Of a stretch of 49,301 nt of DNA, positions 1-8,114 are shown one piece after another. Both the position numbers and the translations under genes were made by a program. The stretch's first letter is position 1; each line of letters starts with the position of its first letter. The stretch lies in NCBI RefSeq assembly GCF_002157585.1, contig NZ_BDGB01000104.1:1-49301 (forward strand), written 5' to 3'. The DNA comes from Lentilactobacillus parakefiri. Its GTDB lineage: Bacteria > Bacillota > Bacilli > Lactobacillales > Lactobacillaceae. The notes under the pieces are model-generated. The model did no database searches. It was given only the letters and a program-made list of their open reading frames with translations, and had not been told where the DNA came from.

Positions 1-105
1 TCCGGGCCGCCTAGGAAAGACAAGCAAATATTTACTTTAACTTTGGGGGTACACCTCAAAATGTCCGCTTTTTTATTCTAATGATAAATAAAAAAACTGT
101 CATCA

Positions 106-127
106 GTAATAGATAAAAATCTATTAC
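106..127. repeat. Perfect short AT-rich hairpin
   Basis: GTAATAGAT, then AAAA, then ATCTATTAC forms a perfect 9-bp stem. It has no GC-rich base or T-run, so it is unlikely to be an efficient terminator. No gene is visible in 1-900; the stretch holds this hairpin, the duplicated sequence at 152-400 and the riboswitch. Confidence 0.4.
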
Positions 128-151
128 CAACAACAGATATTGTAGAACCTT

Positions 152-395
152 ATTCGCGTGGCTGGGGTCCTTCTCTTAGTTAGATTCCGCTGGTTTGTGC
201 AGCTGTCCTCAAAAGCAGACTTAAGCGGGGAAAGAATCCTGAAATTCACAATCAAAAAACCATCATCAACTTAGTAATCGTGGAGCACAACCCCAGTCGC
301 GCGATTATTCGCGTGGCTGAGGTTGTTCTCTTATTTAGGTTCTACTGGTTTGCGCAGCCGTCCTCAAAAGCTGACTAAACCGGAAAAAATTCTAA
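152..395. repeat. Duplicated intergenic sequence with a strong hairpin
   Basis: Two imperfect direct copies of about 85 bp start at 152 and 307, offset by 155 bp. Both contain TTCGCGTGGCTG, CTGGTTTG and GTCCTCAAAAGC. Between them, 287-303 pairs with 310-326 around the loop ATTATT in a 17-bp stem with one mismatch and two G-T pairs. There is no coding capacity and no T-run after the stem. It may be a distant relative of the hairpin repeat family found elsewhere in the window. Confidence 0.55.
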
Positions 396-551
396 ACCCC
401 TAACTAAATTGAAACGCCACTAAACAAAGAAAATCCACAAGTCAACGTTGCAGCATTACGACAGAACACATTTGCATATCACCTGTAAATCTCTTTCGCT
501 ACAAATTTAAGTTAATTTCCAAAACACCCTACACCATTCTCAATTCCATGC

Positions 552-557
552 TATAAT
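552..557 (+). promoter_or_regulatory. Candidate -10 box of the cobalamin-controlled operon
   Basis: A perfect TATAAT lies about 15-20 bp before the first conserved helix of the riboswitch, where the transcript should start. No good -35 hexamer is visible at the usual distance, so the promoter is only partly supported. Confidence 0.45.
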
Positions 558-562
558 TTTCA

Positions 563-760
563 ATGTTAAGAAGCATAATAAAACGGAAAAAGGTGCAAAT
601 CCTTTACAGCCCCTTCGCTACTGTAAGATTGACGAAGCTGTCACAACTCACTGGGTCACCCTGGAAAGAGGACAGTTGTAGGACGAGATCAAGTCAGGAT
701 ACGTTTGTTATGCCGATTGCAAAGCTTCTTAGGGTCGGCTTTGTCAATTAATAGCGTAAC
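563..760 (+). promoter_or_regulatory. Cobalamin (B12) riboswitch aptamer
   Basis: The stretch carries the conserved blocks of the adenosylcobalamin riboswitch in order: GGAAAAAGGTGCAAATCC (585-602), the B12-box equivalent CGCTACTGTAAG (615-626; consensus GCCACTGTGA), and AAGTCAGGATAC (691-702). The segment AGCATAATA near 572 can pair with TGTTATGC near 706, closing the outer helix. A terminator follows at 827 and the genes it controls encode transcobalamin-like proteins. Binding of B12 would be expected to lower expression by favouring the terminator. The element is visible from sequence; the sign of regulation is inferred from the family. Confidence 0.88.
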
Positions 761-825
761 TTTCGGATGTTTTCGTGTGCTCTCATTCAATGTCTGAACT
801 TAGGTTATTAGTGATTGAGAAACGG

Positions 826-857
826 CCCTGGCTAGCTAGACTAGCCAGGCTTTTTTG
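826..857 (+). terminator. Intrinsic terminator, expression platform of the B12 riboswitch
   Basis: CCTGGCTAG (827-835), loop CTAGA and CTAGCCAGG (841-849) form a perfect 9-bp stem, followed by C and TTTTTT. It lies between the aptamer and the first gene, where a regulated terminator is expected. Confidence 0.88.
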
Positions 858-952
858 TTGTGTTCATTTTTTGTTGAGGGTACCAACACTATTTCATTAT
901 TTGGAGGAGCGCGCAGGCATGAAGAAAAAAACAAAGTAGGTATTTAGTCACA

Positions 953-3220
953 TTGCTAGTGGGGATTTTCCTGCTATTTGTTGGTGGCGAAAACCTTGCC
1001 CAAGCTGACACCGCTGCCGATGTTGATTCGGCGTTGTCAACCGGCGTTAAGCTGACTGGACAGAAAGATACATTGGATGGCTGGGATGCCGATATTTTGG
1101 CGACCAGTGACAATGGCATTACCGATGAACAGGCACAGAATGCTTATCAGAATATTATTACAACTAATTATTTTTTAAGTGGGCAGGATCACGGGTATGC
1201 CGGCGTATCAAATGTTTCTGGAGTGATTGGCCTACGAGCGCTGGGGAAAGATCCGGCCAATGTTGAGAAGAAGGATCTTGTTGGTCAAGTTATCAATGAC
1301 CCACAGGCCAAGATTGCCAAACCGAGTTTGTACACCCTGGTTAACGATCTTGAGGCACTAAGCACTGGTAGTTACGGTAAAGAAAGTGAAGCTGCTCGGA
1401 CCACATTAACCAAGGCAATTTTAGATCAACGTGATCCCAATTCTGGAATCTGGACGGCTTCATGGGGGGACGTTGACCTAACCGCCCGGGCAATTCAATC
1501 ACTTTCCATGAATATGAATCAGCCAGGGGTGCCGGCTGCTGTTGAAAAAGCCATTGCCGCAATTGAAAATAATTACTATCAACCAAATGGTGGTTTTGGC
1601 AATCAAACTAATAAAGAGGATCAGTACAATAACATCACAATGGTCAACGCCCTCGCGGCTGCCGGCGTTGACGTCTACACATCGTTAAACGGCAAATCTG
1701 ATTGTCAAGCACCGGTTCAACGGTTATTGGACCAGAAAGATATTAGTGCTGACAGTAACTCCATGCTGCTCCAGCAGGCAACTTTCACTTTGGAGCAGGC
1801 GAAGTTTACCAAAGACGGTGGCCAGGGCTGGCTCTTCAACTTTGCCCAGAATCCAACCTTTAGGGCACGGGAACTCGCAAAGATCAATACCGCGGCAACG
1901 ACTAAACGTCAAGCGATCAACAATGATTCACAGTCATCGGCAACTGACAAAACGACTGCCATCAACACCGTTAATCAAACCCTGGCGACTTACATTACAA
2001 AGATTAATGCCGACACCACTAGCGAAGCAGCAATCGCCGATCGGGCAGTGGGCGTCAATGAGATTAACCAGGTTAAGGTCGTTGATTCAAGTGCGGCTTC
2101 GTCCAGTGGTACCACGATTACAAACAACTACACCACCATTATCAATAGTGCTCCAAGCTCATCAAGTTCATCAGTCGCTGCCAGTTCATCATCAGCTGTG
2201 CCGGCGGTCAAGCCAACGACGACGAAGAAGCCAAAGAGTGCCAAGGGTTCGATTGTCTATGCTTTGACAACGGTCAAACTTTATCAGAATACTAATTTTG
2301 ACAAACGCAATTTAACTAAGACGTATAAGAAGCAGGTACGGGCGAGCCGGCCAATGTTCCGGGTCCTCAAGCAGACAACAAATACCCAGGGGCACGCCAT
2401 CTATCGGGTTAAAGATCTGAAGAGCGGCAGAACCGGCTATATGCTCTCAGCTGGTAAATATTTGGCCGGAGCGTACTATTCCGCAAAAGTCACTCGAATT
2501 AAAGTTCTCAATCGAAACGGTATCAACGAGTACAGCAACCCACAATTAAGCAGTCGAAAAAAACATGTTAGAAAAGACACCTCGCTGAACGTTAAAAAGG
2601 TGGTTGGCTACGGGCACGCTTCTCGCCTGCTGTTAACCAACGGCCGTTACGTTTCAGCGAATAAGAAACTGGTTTTTGCAACTAAGATTGTTCAGTCCAG
2701 TGAGCAGAATGCCGATACAGCTAGCACGCCAGTTGTCCCGACACCATCACCAGCGACGCCAACATCCAGTTCATCTTCGACTACCACCACGACTGTGCCG
2801 AATGCGTCAACCAACCCGTCCACGACGACAACCGGGTCAAACAATTCTGATACGCCTTCATCTAACACTTCCGGATCAACCGACAATCATTCAGGGACTG
2901 ATACCAATGCCAGCACTGAAACCGTCACGGTGAGTGTCAATGCAAACGGCTCGGTACTGGCCAGCGGAAGCATTACCTTGTCTAAAGGCGCTACGGCACT
3001 GGATGCCTTGAATGCACTGGCTTCCCGGCATAGTATGTCGATCACAACGGTTGGATCCGGTATCACCGCTTATGTGAAAGGCATTAATGGCTATAATGCC
3101 GGTCCCGCAGGAACAATGACTGGTTGGCTATATTCAGTTAACGGCAATCAGCCAAACACATCAATTGGTGCGTATGTTGTGGGGAATGGCGATCGGATTT
3201 CTTTGAATTATAATAAATAA
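953..3220 (+). CDS. Secreted transcobalamin-like surface protein (alpha/alpha toroid, DUF1542-like, SH3-like repeats, DUF4430)
   Basis: Likely a cell-surface cobalamin-binding protein. Residues about 40-300 look like prenyltransferase/cobalamin-binding alpha/alpha-toroid repeats (GDVDLTARAIQSLS near 172, NNITMVNALAAAG near 225). Residues 305-376 resemble DUF1542, followed by a serine linker. Residues 433-575 hold two SH3-like DUF5776/SLAP-type repeats, then a Ser/Thr linker and a C-terminal DUF4430 (657-755; GWLYSVNG, SIGAY, GDRISLNY). Toroid plus DUF4430 is the fold pair of animal transcobalamin and intrinsic factor, and the B12 riboswitch upstream supports the role. The TTG at 953 starts inside the signal peptide. 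The natural start is probably ATG 919 behind GGAGGAG (903-909), but that frame hits a stop after an A7 tract (925-931). Removing one A gives a complete 766-residue protein with a normal signal peptide. No LPXTG motif is visible. Confidence 0.85.
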   Translation: MLVGIFLLFVGGENLAQADTAADVDSALSTGVKLTGQKDTLDGWDADILATSDNGITDEQAQNAYQNIITTNYFLSGQDHGYAGVSNVSGVIGLRALGKDPANVEKKDLVGQVINDPQAKIAKPSLYTLVNDLEALSTGSYGKESEAARTTLTKAILDQRDPNSGIWTASWGDVDLTARAIQSLSMNMNQPGVPAAVEKAIAAIENNYYQPNGGFGNQTNKEDQYNNITMVNALAAAGVDVYTSLNGKSDCQAPVQRLLDQKDISADSNSMLLQQATFTLEQAKFTKDGGQGWLFNFAQNPTFRARELAKINTAATTKRQAINNDSQSSATDKTTAINTVNQTLATYITKINADTTSEAAIADRAVGVNEINQVKVVDSSAASSSGTTITNNYTTIINSAPSSSSSSVAASSSSAVPAVKPTTTKKPKSAKGSIVYALTTVKLYQNTNFDKRNLTKTYKKQVRASRPMFRVLKQTTNTQGHAIYRVKDLKSGRTGYMLSAGKYLAGAYYSAKVTRIKVLNRNGINEYSNPQLSSRKKHVRKDTSLNVKKVVGYGHASRLLLTNGRYVSANKKLVFATKIVQSSEQNADTASTPVVPTPSPATPTSSSSSTTTTTVPNASTNPSTTTTGSNNSDTPSSNTSGSTDNHSGTDTNASTETVTVSVNANGSVLASGSITLSKGATALDALNALASRHSMSITTVGSGITAYVKGINGYNAGPAGTMTGWLYSVNGNQPNTSIGAYVVGNGDRISLNYNK

Positions 3221-3234
3221 AAGAGGGGCTCAAA

Positions 3235-4281
3235 ATGAATAAATTAACTAAAACGATTTTGACTTCGATTAGTGCGCTGATTATGACGACTACTTTGTCA
3301 ACTAGCGCTGGTGCGGCTTCGGTCCACAAAGCCAGCACGGCGACGATTCATCGCCGGACCACACTCACATATGGTTATGCGAAAAAAATGCTTAAAGAAA
3401 ATAAGACTGGATTATCTGGTAAGACCAGTTCGATTTTTAGTAAGCGATTATACTCAGACGCTGGTGCCGCTTCTGGCTATTCTGATTTCTTACTAGGATT
3501 GAGGGGAAATCATTACAAATTTACCACCAGCGAAAAGAATCTTCTGCGGAAGAATTTGGTCATTAAAAGTAATACCACGGCTGCTACGTTGGCCAATGCC
3601 GTGATGGCTGTGCAAGCAATGGGGATGAACGCGCAGAATTACAAACCCTATGGTCATAAGACCGGTATCAACTTGGTGTCACGGCTGTATCGAGCCAGCG
3701 TTACGAAGCAGACAGCTAGTTCACAGGCAGAAACCCTGATTGCCGTTTCCATGAGCAGTCATTTCAAGCGCCCCAGCAATGCCAAATTTAGCAAGGCCAG
3801 CCTGAGTTCCCGATTGGTTAAGGTGCAGCTGAATAACAATGGCTGGACCTACAACAATGCACAAGGGGCCAAGGATGCCGATACGACCAGTATGGTCCTC
3901 ACCGGATTGTTGCGTGGAAAGTCAACGACCAATTCAGTTGAATCGAGTATCCAAAAGGGTCAGCAGTTCTTGTACAGTCTTGCGCAAAGTAACGGTGCTT
4001 TCGGATACACATTTAACGGCAAGACCACCCCGAACGCAAATTCTACAGCTGAGGCAATTATTGCCTTGGCAAATGCGTCAACAACCAAGAAATACGTGAA
4101 TAGCGCAGCAATGCACGCCGGCCAAAAGGCAACTCCACTGTATGCCATGCTGACGTATGTTAATAAAACCGGCTCCATTAAAAATGCTGCCAGTCAGCTG
4201 TATGGTGTTGGTCAGGTGAACTTAGCGGTTGCAGCTTATAAGGCCGCTTTGAAGGGCCAATCGGTCTATTCAATTCAGTAA
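3235..4281 (+). CDS. Secreted alpha/alpha-toroid protein, cobalamin-operon partner
   Basis: This 348-residue secreted protein has a clear signal peptide (residues 1-28, basic N-terminus, hydrophobic core, AGAAS cleavage region). The rest resembles a prenyltransferase/terpenoid-cyclase-like toroid of paired helices, for example DADTTSMVLTGLL near 215 and NANSTAEAIIALA near 265, each after a GW/GAFGYTFNG turn. This is the same repeat logic as the toroid of the preceding gene, but with no DUF4430 or SH3-like repeats. It starts 14 bp after the upstream stop with an AGAGGGG ribosome-binding site, so the two form one riboswitch-controlled operon closed by the terminator at 4299. A B12-binding or B12-handling role is inferred from operon and fold. 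There is no visible wall anchor, so it may be released or bound to its partner. Confidence 0.75.
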   Translation: MNKLTKTILTSISALIMTTTLSTSAGAASVHKASTATIHRRTTLTYGYAKKMLKENKTGLSGKTSSIFSKRLYSDAGAASGYSDFLLGLRGNHYKFTTSEKNLLRKNLVIKSNTTAATLANAVMAVQAMGMNAQNYKPYGHKTGINLVSRLYRASVTKQTASSQAETLIAVSMSSHFKRPSNAKFSKASLSSRLVKVQLNNNGWTYNNAQGAKDADTTSMVLTGLLRGKSTTNSVESSIQKGQQFLYSLAQSNGAFGYTFNGKTTPNANSTAEAIIALANASTTKKYVNSAAMHAGQKATPLYAMLTYVNKTGSIKNAASQLYGVGQVNLAVAAYKAALKGQSVYSIQ

Positions 4282-4298
4282 AGTGAACATGGTGAATG

Positions 4299-4340
4299 AA
4301 GCCGTCAATGAGCGAACAATCGCGAATGACGGCTTTTTGT
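4299..4340 (+). terminator. Intrinsic terminator after the cobalamin operon
   Basis: AAGCCGTCA (4299-4307) pairs with TGACGGCTT, followed by a short T-run. It separates the riboswitch operon from the next membrane-protein gene. Confidence 0.8.
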
Positions 4341-4438
4341 AACCAAACGAAAGCAGCCAGTTTTGTTGCGGGTTGTTTCAGCTTGGACGATGCAAGGGTA
4401 TACTAATGTTAGTTTCAACAAAATAGGGGGATTTCAAA

Positions 4439-5044
4439 TTGGAAAATAATCGTTCCAATCTTAAAACACAGCTATTCTCGATGGTGACAGCTTATCGAAA
4501 GAATTTTTTTGTGATTGTCTGGGCAGTTGCTGCCGTCGTCTTCTTTTTGGGGGCACGGTTTCGAGTTGGGGCTGTCGACATTCAGGTGATGTCATCTTTT
4601 CGGTCATTGATCAATGAGATTCCTGCGATAACCGTCCATGAGCTGGCGATTGACACCCGACTGATCCTGCCGATACTTCTGTTATCAATGATTCCGACTT
4701 ACATCCTTTCATCTGCCTGGTTAAGCCTGGCTGGGGCGTTGAATGCCGCCGGACTCGGTCTCTTTGTTGCTTCATCGTTTCAGATTGTTTCAAACGGCAT
4801 TCGATGGTATTTGGTGATAGTTTACGTCATTGACTTGTTGTTGCTGTTGATGCTGCACTTGTTGCTTTTTGCGATACTGGCAGACATTAGCGACTTTTAT
4901 GCCAAAAATCGCAGCCGGGTTCACTGGTGGACATTTTTTCTAACATGGCTGATGGCACTTAAACATACATATCTGCATTACTGGCAGTTATTTTGGGGGA
5001 TTTTGGTTCTCCGAGTGATGATTAGTATCTTGACGAATATATAA
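4439..5044 (+). CDS. Polytopic membrane protein of unknown function
   Basis: The product has 201 residues. Hydrophobic segments lie near residues 23-42, 72-95, 100-118, 122-150 and 175-197, so about five transmembrane helices. The start is TTG 4439, eight bases after a GGGGG Shine-Dalgarno. I do not recognise the family. The topology and length are loosely like SpoIIM/DUF95 proteins, but no diagnostic motif was found. The next gene, an HD hydrolase, starts 13 bp downstream and is probably co-transcribed. Confidence 0.7.
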   Translation: MENNRSNLKTQLFSMVTAYRKNFFVIVWAVAAVVFFLGARFRVGAVDIQVMSSFRSLINEIPAITVHELAIDTRLILPILLLSMIPTYILSSAWLSLAGALNAAGLGLFVASSFQIVSNGIRWYLVIVYVIDLLLLLMLHLLLFAILADISDFYAKNRSRVHWWTFFLTWLMALKHTYLHYWQLFWGILVLRVMISILTNI

Positions 5045-5057
5045 AAGGGGTTTTCAA

Positions 5058-5699
5058 ATGATTAATGGACTAAGACAAATCCGCGAGTTCGTTCAAAAAG
5101 AGCTCGGGTACGAAACGACCGGCCACGACTATACGCACATTGAGCGGGTCGTTAGTTTGGCCAAACTAATTCTAAAAGGGGAGCAGGCTGACGAGTCCCT
5201 CGTGATTATTGCGGCCTATCTGCACGACGTCAGCGATGACAAAGTGACGACTAATCCGGCTGCTAAACGAAAAGCGATTGCCGATCAGCTGATTGGCGTC
5301 GGTTATGATGACGCGTTTGTCGGCAAAGTTTTTGAAATCATTGATAATATGTCGTATAGCGCCAACTTGAAGACCCATCATCAATTGTCGATAGAAGGGC
5401 AGATTGTCCAAGATGCCGACCGTCTTGACGCAATTGGGGCGATTGGGATTGCTCGGACCTTTTACTTTGGCGGTCACTTTGGAGAAATTATGTATAATCC
5501 GCGGATTATGCCGCGAACGGGGATGGATAAGGCTGAATATCGCAAACGTGGGACAGTTATTAACCATTTCTATGAGAAATTATTTAAGCTAAAAGATCAG
5601 ATGAACACGCCAACGGCAAAAAAAATCGCCGAACACCGCCAACAAGTCATGCAAGACTTTGTGGGCGAATTTGTCGACGAATGGAATGGTGCTAAATAA
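5058..5699 (+). CDS. HD-domain phosphohydrolase (YpgQ-like)
   Basis: This is a 213-residue soluble protein of the HD superfamily. The metal-binding residues are in order: the first histidine in GHDYTHIERV (about 23-32), the HD pair in AAYLHDVSDD (about 52-61) and the last aspartate in QDADRLDAIGA (about 118). The length and the motif DADRLDAIGAIGIAR match YpgQ-type HD hydrolases, reported as nucleotide pyrophosphohydrolases; the substrate here is inferred. It follows the membrane-protein gene by 13 bp with an AGGGG ribosome-binding site. Its 3' end overlaps the 3' end of the convergent metalloprotease gene by about 8 bp. Confidence 0.85.
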   Translation: MINGLRQIREFVQKELGYETTGHDYTHIERVVSLAKLILKGEQADESLVIIAAYLHDVSDDKVTTNPAAKRKAIADQLIGVGYDDAFVGKVFEIIDNMSYSANLKTHHQLSIEGQIVQDADRLDAIGAIGIARTFYFGGHFGEIMYNPRIMPRTGMDKAEYRKRGTVINHFYEKLFKLKDQMNTPTAKKIAEHRQQVMQDFVGEFVDEWNGAK

Positions 5700-6430
5700 A
5701 GCGAAAGATCAGGGTCATCACGATTGAAATCAGCAAGTTAAAGAGTGAAATGATCACAATAATGACCGTCACATGGATCAGTAAATGAAAGAGAGCGGTT
5801 TGCAGTGGGGTCAATGAGATGATGATGGTTACTGCTATTAAACACAGGACCGCCTGCCAAAACCCCTGTTTGGTTGGCATTTTCAAAATCGGCCGGGCTT
5901 AAATCAAAGCCGCCGATACAAATGTTGGCGGCAATTATCAGAAATATGCCCATTGAAAGCCAGTTAAAGCTAGGCAATCCGAAAGTCAGTTGATTAAGTG
6001 GCTGGTCATAAACATTCACCAATGACTGGTAGACTTCGGAAATTAAATATTTTGCCATTAGCAGGACTGTCAAACAGCAGCCAAAAATGGGGGCAACCCC
6101 AATGAACAGGTTTCCCATGTTTTGATAAAGGTTCCGCTTGTTCCAAGTATGGTGGACGTAGCCAAGGGTGTCGCTGTCGGCCGTTGGGATGCGCAGCAGG
6201 CGAAACTGGTCAATGTGGTGGCCGAAAATTAACGCCACTAACAAATGACTGGCCTCGTGAATGATAATTCCAAGAAAGCCAAAGCCAATTTGACCGCCAA
6301 CGCCGAACCGATTGGCAATCTGTTGTTTGGTGCGGTGATTGACAGAGGAAAGTAGATAGATAAAAAGAAAGGGTACTCCGATCATTAATCCGAGTACCAA
6401 ACCGATATTTTTGAGCATCTCTTTGAGCAT
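5692..6430 (-). pseudogene. Membrane zinc metalloprotease (M50-like), frameshifted near the C-terminus
   Basis: An integral membrane protein with a zinc-protease signature HEASH at residues 58-62 inside a hydrophobic segment, preceded by one N-terminal TM helix, as in M50/site-2-type proteases. The first frame runs to 5738 but ends in a low-complexity tail that makes no biological sense. After 5877 another frame encodes two convincing TM helices ending at 5692. The junction holds a 4-bp tandem duplication (TTGGTTGG on the plus strand, 5870-5877). Removing one TTGG restores a 244-residue frame reading FENAKQGFWQAV. The gene is therefore probably inactivated, truncated or in an off phase. It is convergent with the HD hydrolase gene. 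Confidence 0.75.
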
Positions 6431-6434
6431 TCGA

Positions 6435-6935
6435 TCATTCCTTTATGTCGGCAAATTTTCCCCCGATGAGGTCGACCATTTGTTGAGCATCAGCTTTGAC
6501 GGAGCGACCGATTTGTCCAGATGAAACGATAATTTCACCCATTTCTTTAGCTTCTTGATCGACATAAATTGGGTAGTGAAACTTTTCCCAAATCCCAATG
6601 GGAGTGTTGGCACCATGCTGGTAGCCGGTTGTCTTCAACAGGTCCTTTAAAGGCACTAAATTGACTTTCTTGTTGCCGGAAACTTTGGCAAGCTTTTTTT
6701 CGTCCAAATGTTCGTCAACCGGAACGACGCCAACAACTGGACCGGTCGTTTTACCGGAGAAGACGAGGGTTTTAAAAATCTGGTGTTCATCAGTATCGAC
6801 GTGATCGACACTGATTTGCTCGACGTCGCCTTCTTTATGAGTGGGGAATTCCATTTGTTCAAAAGGAATTTTGTGCTTATCGAGAATTTGTTCAACTAAT
6901 GTTTTATGGACTTTATTTTTCTTCTTTTTTGACAT
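6435..6935 (-). CDS. ybaK: YbaK/EbsC-family Cys-tRNA(Pro)/aminoacyl-tRNA deacylase
   Basis: This cytoplasmic editing enzyme has 166 residues and hydrolyses misacylated tRNA, typically Cys-tRNA(Pro). Family marks visible are FKTLVFSG (about 54-61), GVVPVDEHLDEKKLAK (about 69-84) with the conserved basic residues, GYQHGANTPIG (about 104-114; family GYxxGxxSPxG) and IIVSSGQIG (about 135-143). The length is typical. The lysine-rich N-terminus is ordinary for lactobacilli. It reads away from the GntR gene and ends 4 bp before the metalloprotease start, so the two may be co-transcribed. Confidence 0.9.
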   Translation of the reverse strand: MSKKKKNKVHKTLVEQILDKHKIPFEQMEFPTHKEGDVEQISVDHVDTDEHQIFKTLVFSGKTTGPVVGVVPVDEHLDEKKLAKVSGNKKVNLVPLKDLLKTTGYQHGANTPIGIWEKFHYPIYVDQEAKEMGEIIVSSGQIGRSVKADAQQMVDLIGGKFADIKE

Positions 6936-7057
6936 TTAATAACACCTCAGGGATATTTTAGCACAACCGGCCACACGAATCTGTCTGAACAAAAGATGAT
7001 AATCTGTTATACTTTACTGATAATAGATCAATTTAACGATTTAAATAAGGAGCACAA

Positions 7058-7789
7058 ATGGCTGATTTAGTATATCGCAACATCATGAAGGACTTGAAAG
7101 AGCGCATCCAGGCCAATGAATTTGCCTCAAAGAAGCTGCCGGATGAACGAAGCTTAAGCGAATCCTATGGTGTTAGTCGCAGTTCAATTAAACGCGCGTT
7201 GAATGTTTTGGCAAATCAAGGGATTATCTTTAAAAAACGGGGCTCGGGAACGTTCATTAATCCGTTATATCAAAAGAACCAAACGATTTTTCAATATGAA
7301 GGCTCTAATCTGGGAGTTACCGACAGTTTTAAAAGTGACGGCCAAACACCCCAGATTAAATTGTTGGACTTCAAGGTGGTTCCGGCGAGTGAAGAACTTC
7401 AAACGGAGTTGTTCCTTAATCCGGGTGAGTTTGTTTACGAGATTAAGCGGCTACGGTCATTTGATGACAAACCATTTATGATTGAGCTCGGCTACATCCC
7501 AATTCGAGTGGCCCCAGAGTTGAACAGCGAACGGGTTGAAGGCTCGATCTTCAACTATTTTGAGGACGCAACCGGCAATTCAGTCACCAAGTCATTTATG
7601 ACCATCACGGCCGATCCATCAACCAAGGAAGACCAGCAGTTGTTGGGCTTGAAGCCGGTGGAACCTGTTGGTGTGATGGAAGGTATTTTCTTTTTGGATG
7701 ATGGCACGCCGTTTGAAGTTTCGAATATGCGAATTCATTATAAGTATCTGAATTATAATACCTTTGTGAATCTGGATGAGGACAAGTAG
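7058..7789 (+). CDS. GntR family transcriptional regulator, HutC/UTRA subfamily
   Basis: A DNA-binding repressor-type regulator of 243 residues. It has an N-terminal winged helix-turn-helix (about 5-70; LPDERSLSESYGVSRSSIKR is the recognition region) and a C-terminal UTRA effector domain (about 95-235; FVYEIKRLRSFDDKPFMIE and the closing FEVSNMRIHYKY). UTRA regulators usually sense sugar phosphates or related small molecules; the ligand is not identifiable. The start ATG lies behind AAGGAG. No sugar gene is adjacent, so its target is unclear. Two copies of a hairpin repeat follow directly downstream. Confidence 0.9.
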   Translation: MADLVYRNIMKDLKERIQANEFASKKLPDERSLSESYGVSRSSIKRALNVLANQGIIFKKRGSGTFINPLYQKNQTIFQYEGSNLGVTDSFKSDGQTPQIKLLDFKVVPASEELQTELFLNPGEFVYEIKRLRSFDDKPFMIELGYIPIRVAPELNSERVEGSIFNYFEDATGNSVTKSFMTITADPSTKEDQQLLGLKPVEPVGVMEGIFFLDDGTPFEVSNMRIHYKYLNYNTFVNLDEDK

Positions 7790-7958
7790 CAGAGGGCGAC
7801 GAGCAACGGGTGATGCGGCTTCTAAGGGTGCTTTGACTGAAACCCCGTTTTTGGGTTTTAGTCAAAGCACCCTTAGAAATTAGCATCAGTTGCGTCGGAG
7901 CCCATTTCGGCTTGGTAAAAGGTAATCTCATAAGAACCAAAGCCACAAACAAGAACCA
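7789..7958 (+). repeat. Variable-stem hairpin repeat, unit D1
   Basis: The core stem 7822-7845 pairs with 7853-7876 (24 bp, one G-U on the plus strand) around the loop CGTTTTT. An outer imperfect stem joins GGGCGACGAGCAAC with GTTGCGTCGGAGCCC. The head is CAGAGGGCGACGAGC and the tail TCGGAGCCCATTTCGGCT. It begins one base after the stop of the + strand GntR gene. The stem is not followed by a T-run. Confidence 0.75.
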
Positions 7959-8090
7959 CAGAGGGCGACGAGCACCCTTAGAAATTAACGGCCCGTCGCC
8001 CACAGGACTAGGCAGGCTTTCAGCCGGCCGTCGGAGCCCATTTCGGCTCGGTAAAAGGCAACCTCATAAGAACTAAAGCTGACCACAAAC
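7959..8090 (+). repeat. Second, rearranged copy of hairpin repeat D (D1b)
   Basis: The head CAGAGGGCGACGAGC and the tail GTCGGAGCCCATTTCGGCT, followed by GGTAAAAGG and CTCATAAGAAC, repeat those of the preceding unit. The large central stem is missing: only CACCCTTAGAAATTA of the right arm remains, and new short dyads (GGGCGACG with CGTCGCCC) are present. This looks like a partial duplication with loss or replacement of the stem. Confidence 0.65.
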
Positions 8091-8114
8091 CATTTCTTAG
8101 CAAACTAAAAGAAG

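Noticed and set aside
4439-5044. Assigning the membrane protein as SpoIIM
   Set aside because: Only topology and length fit; no diagnostic sequence motif was found.
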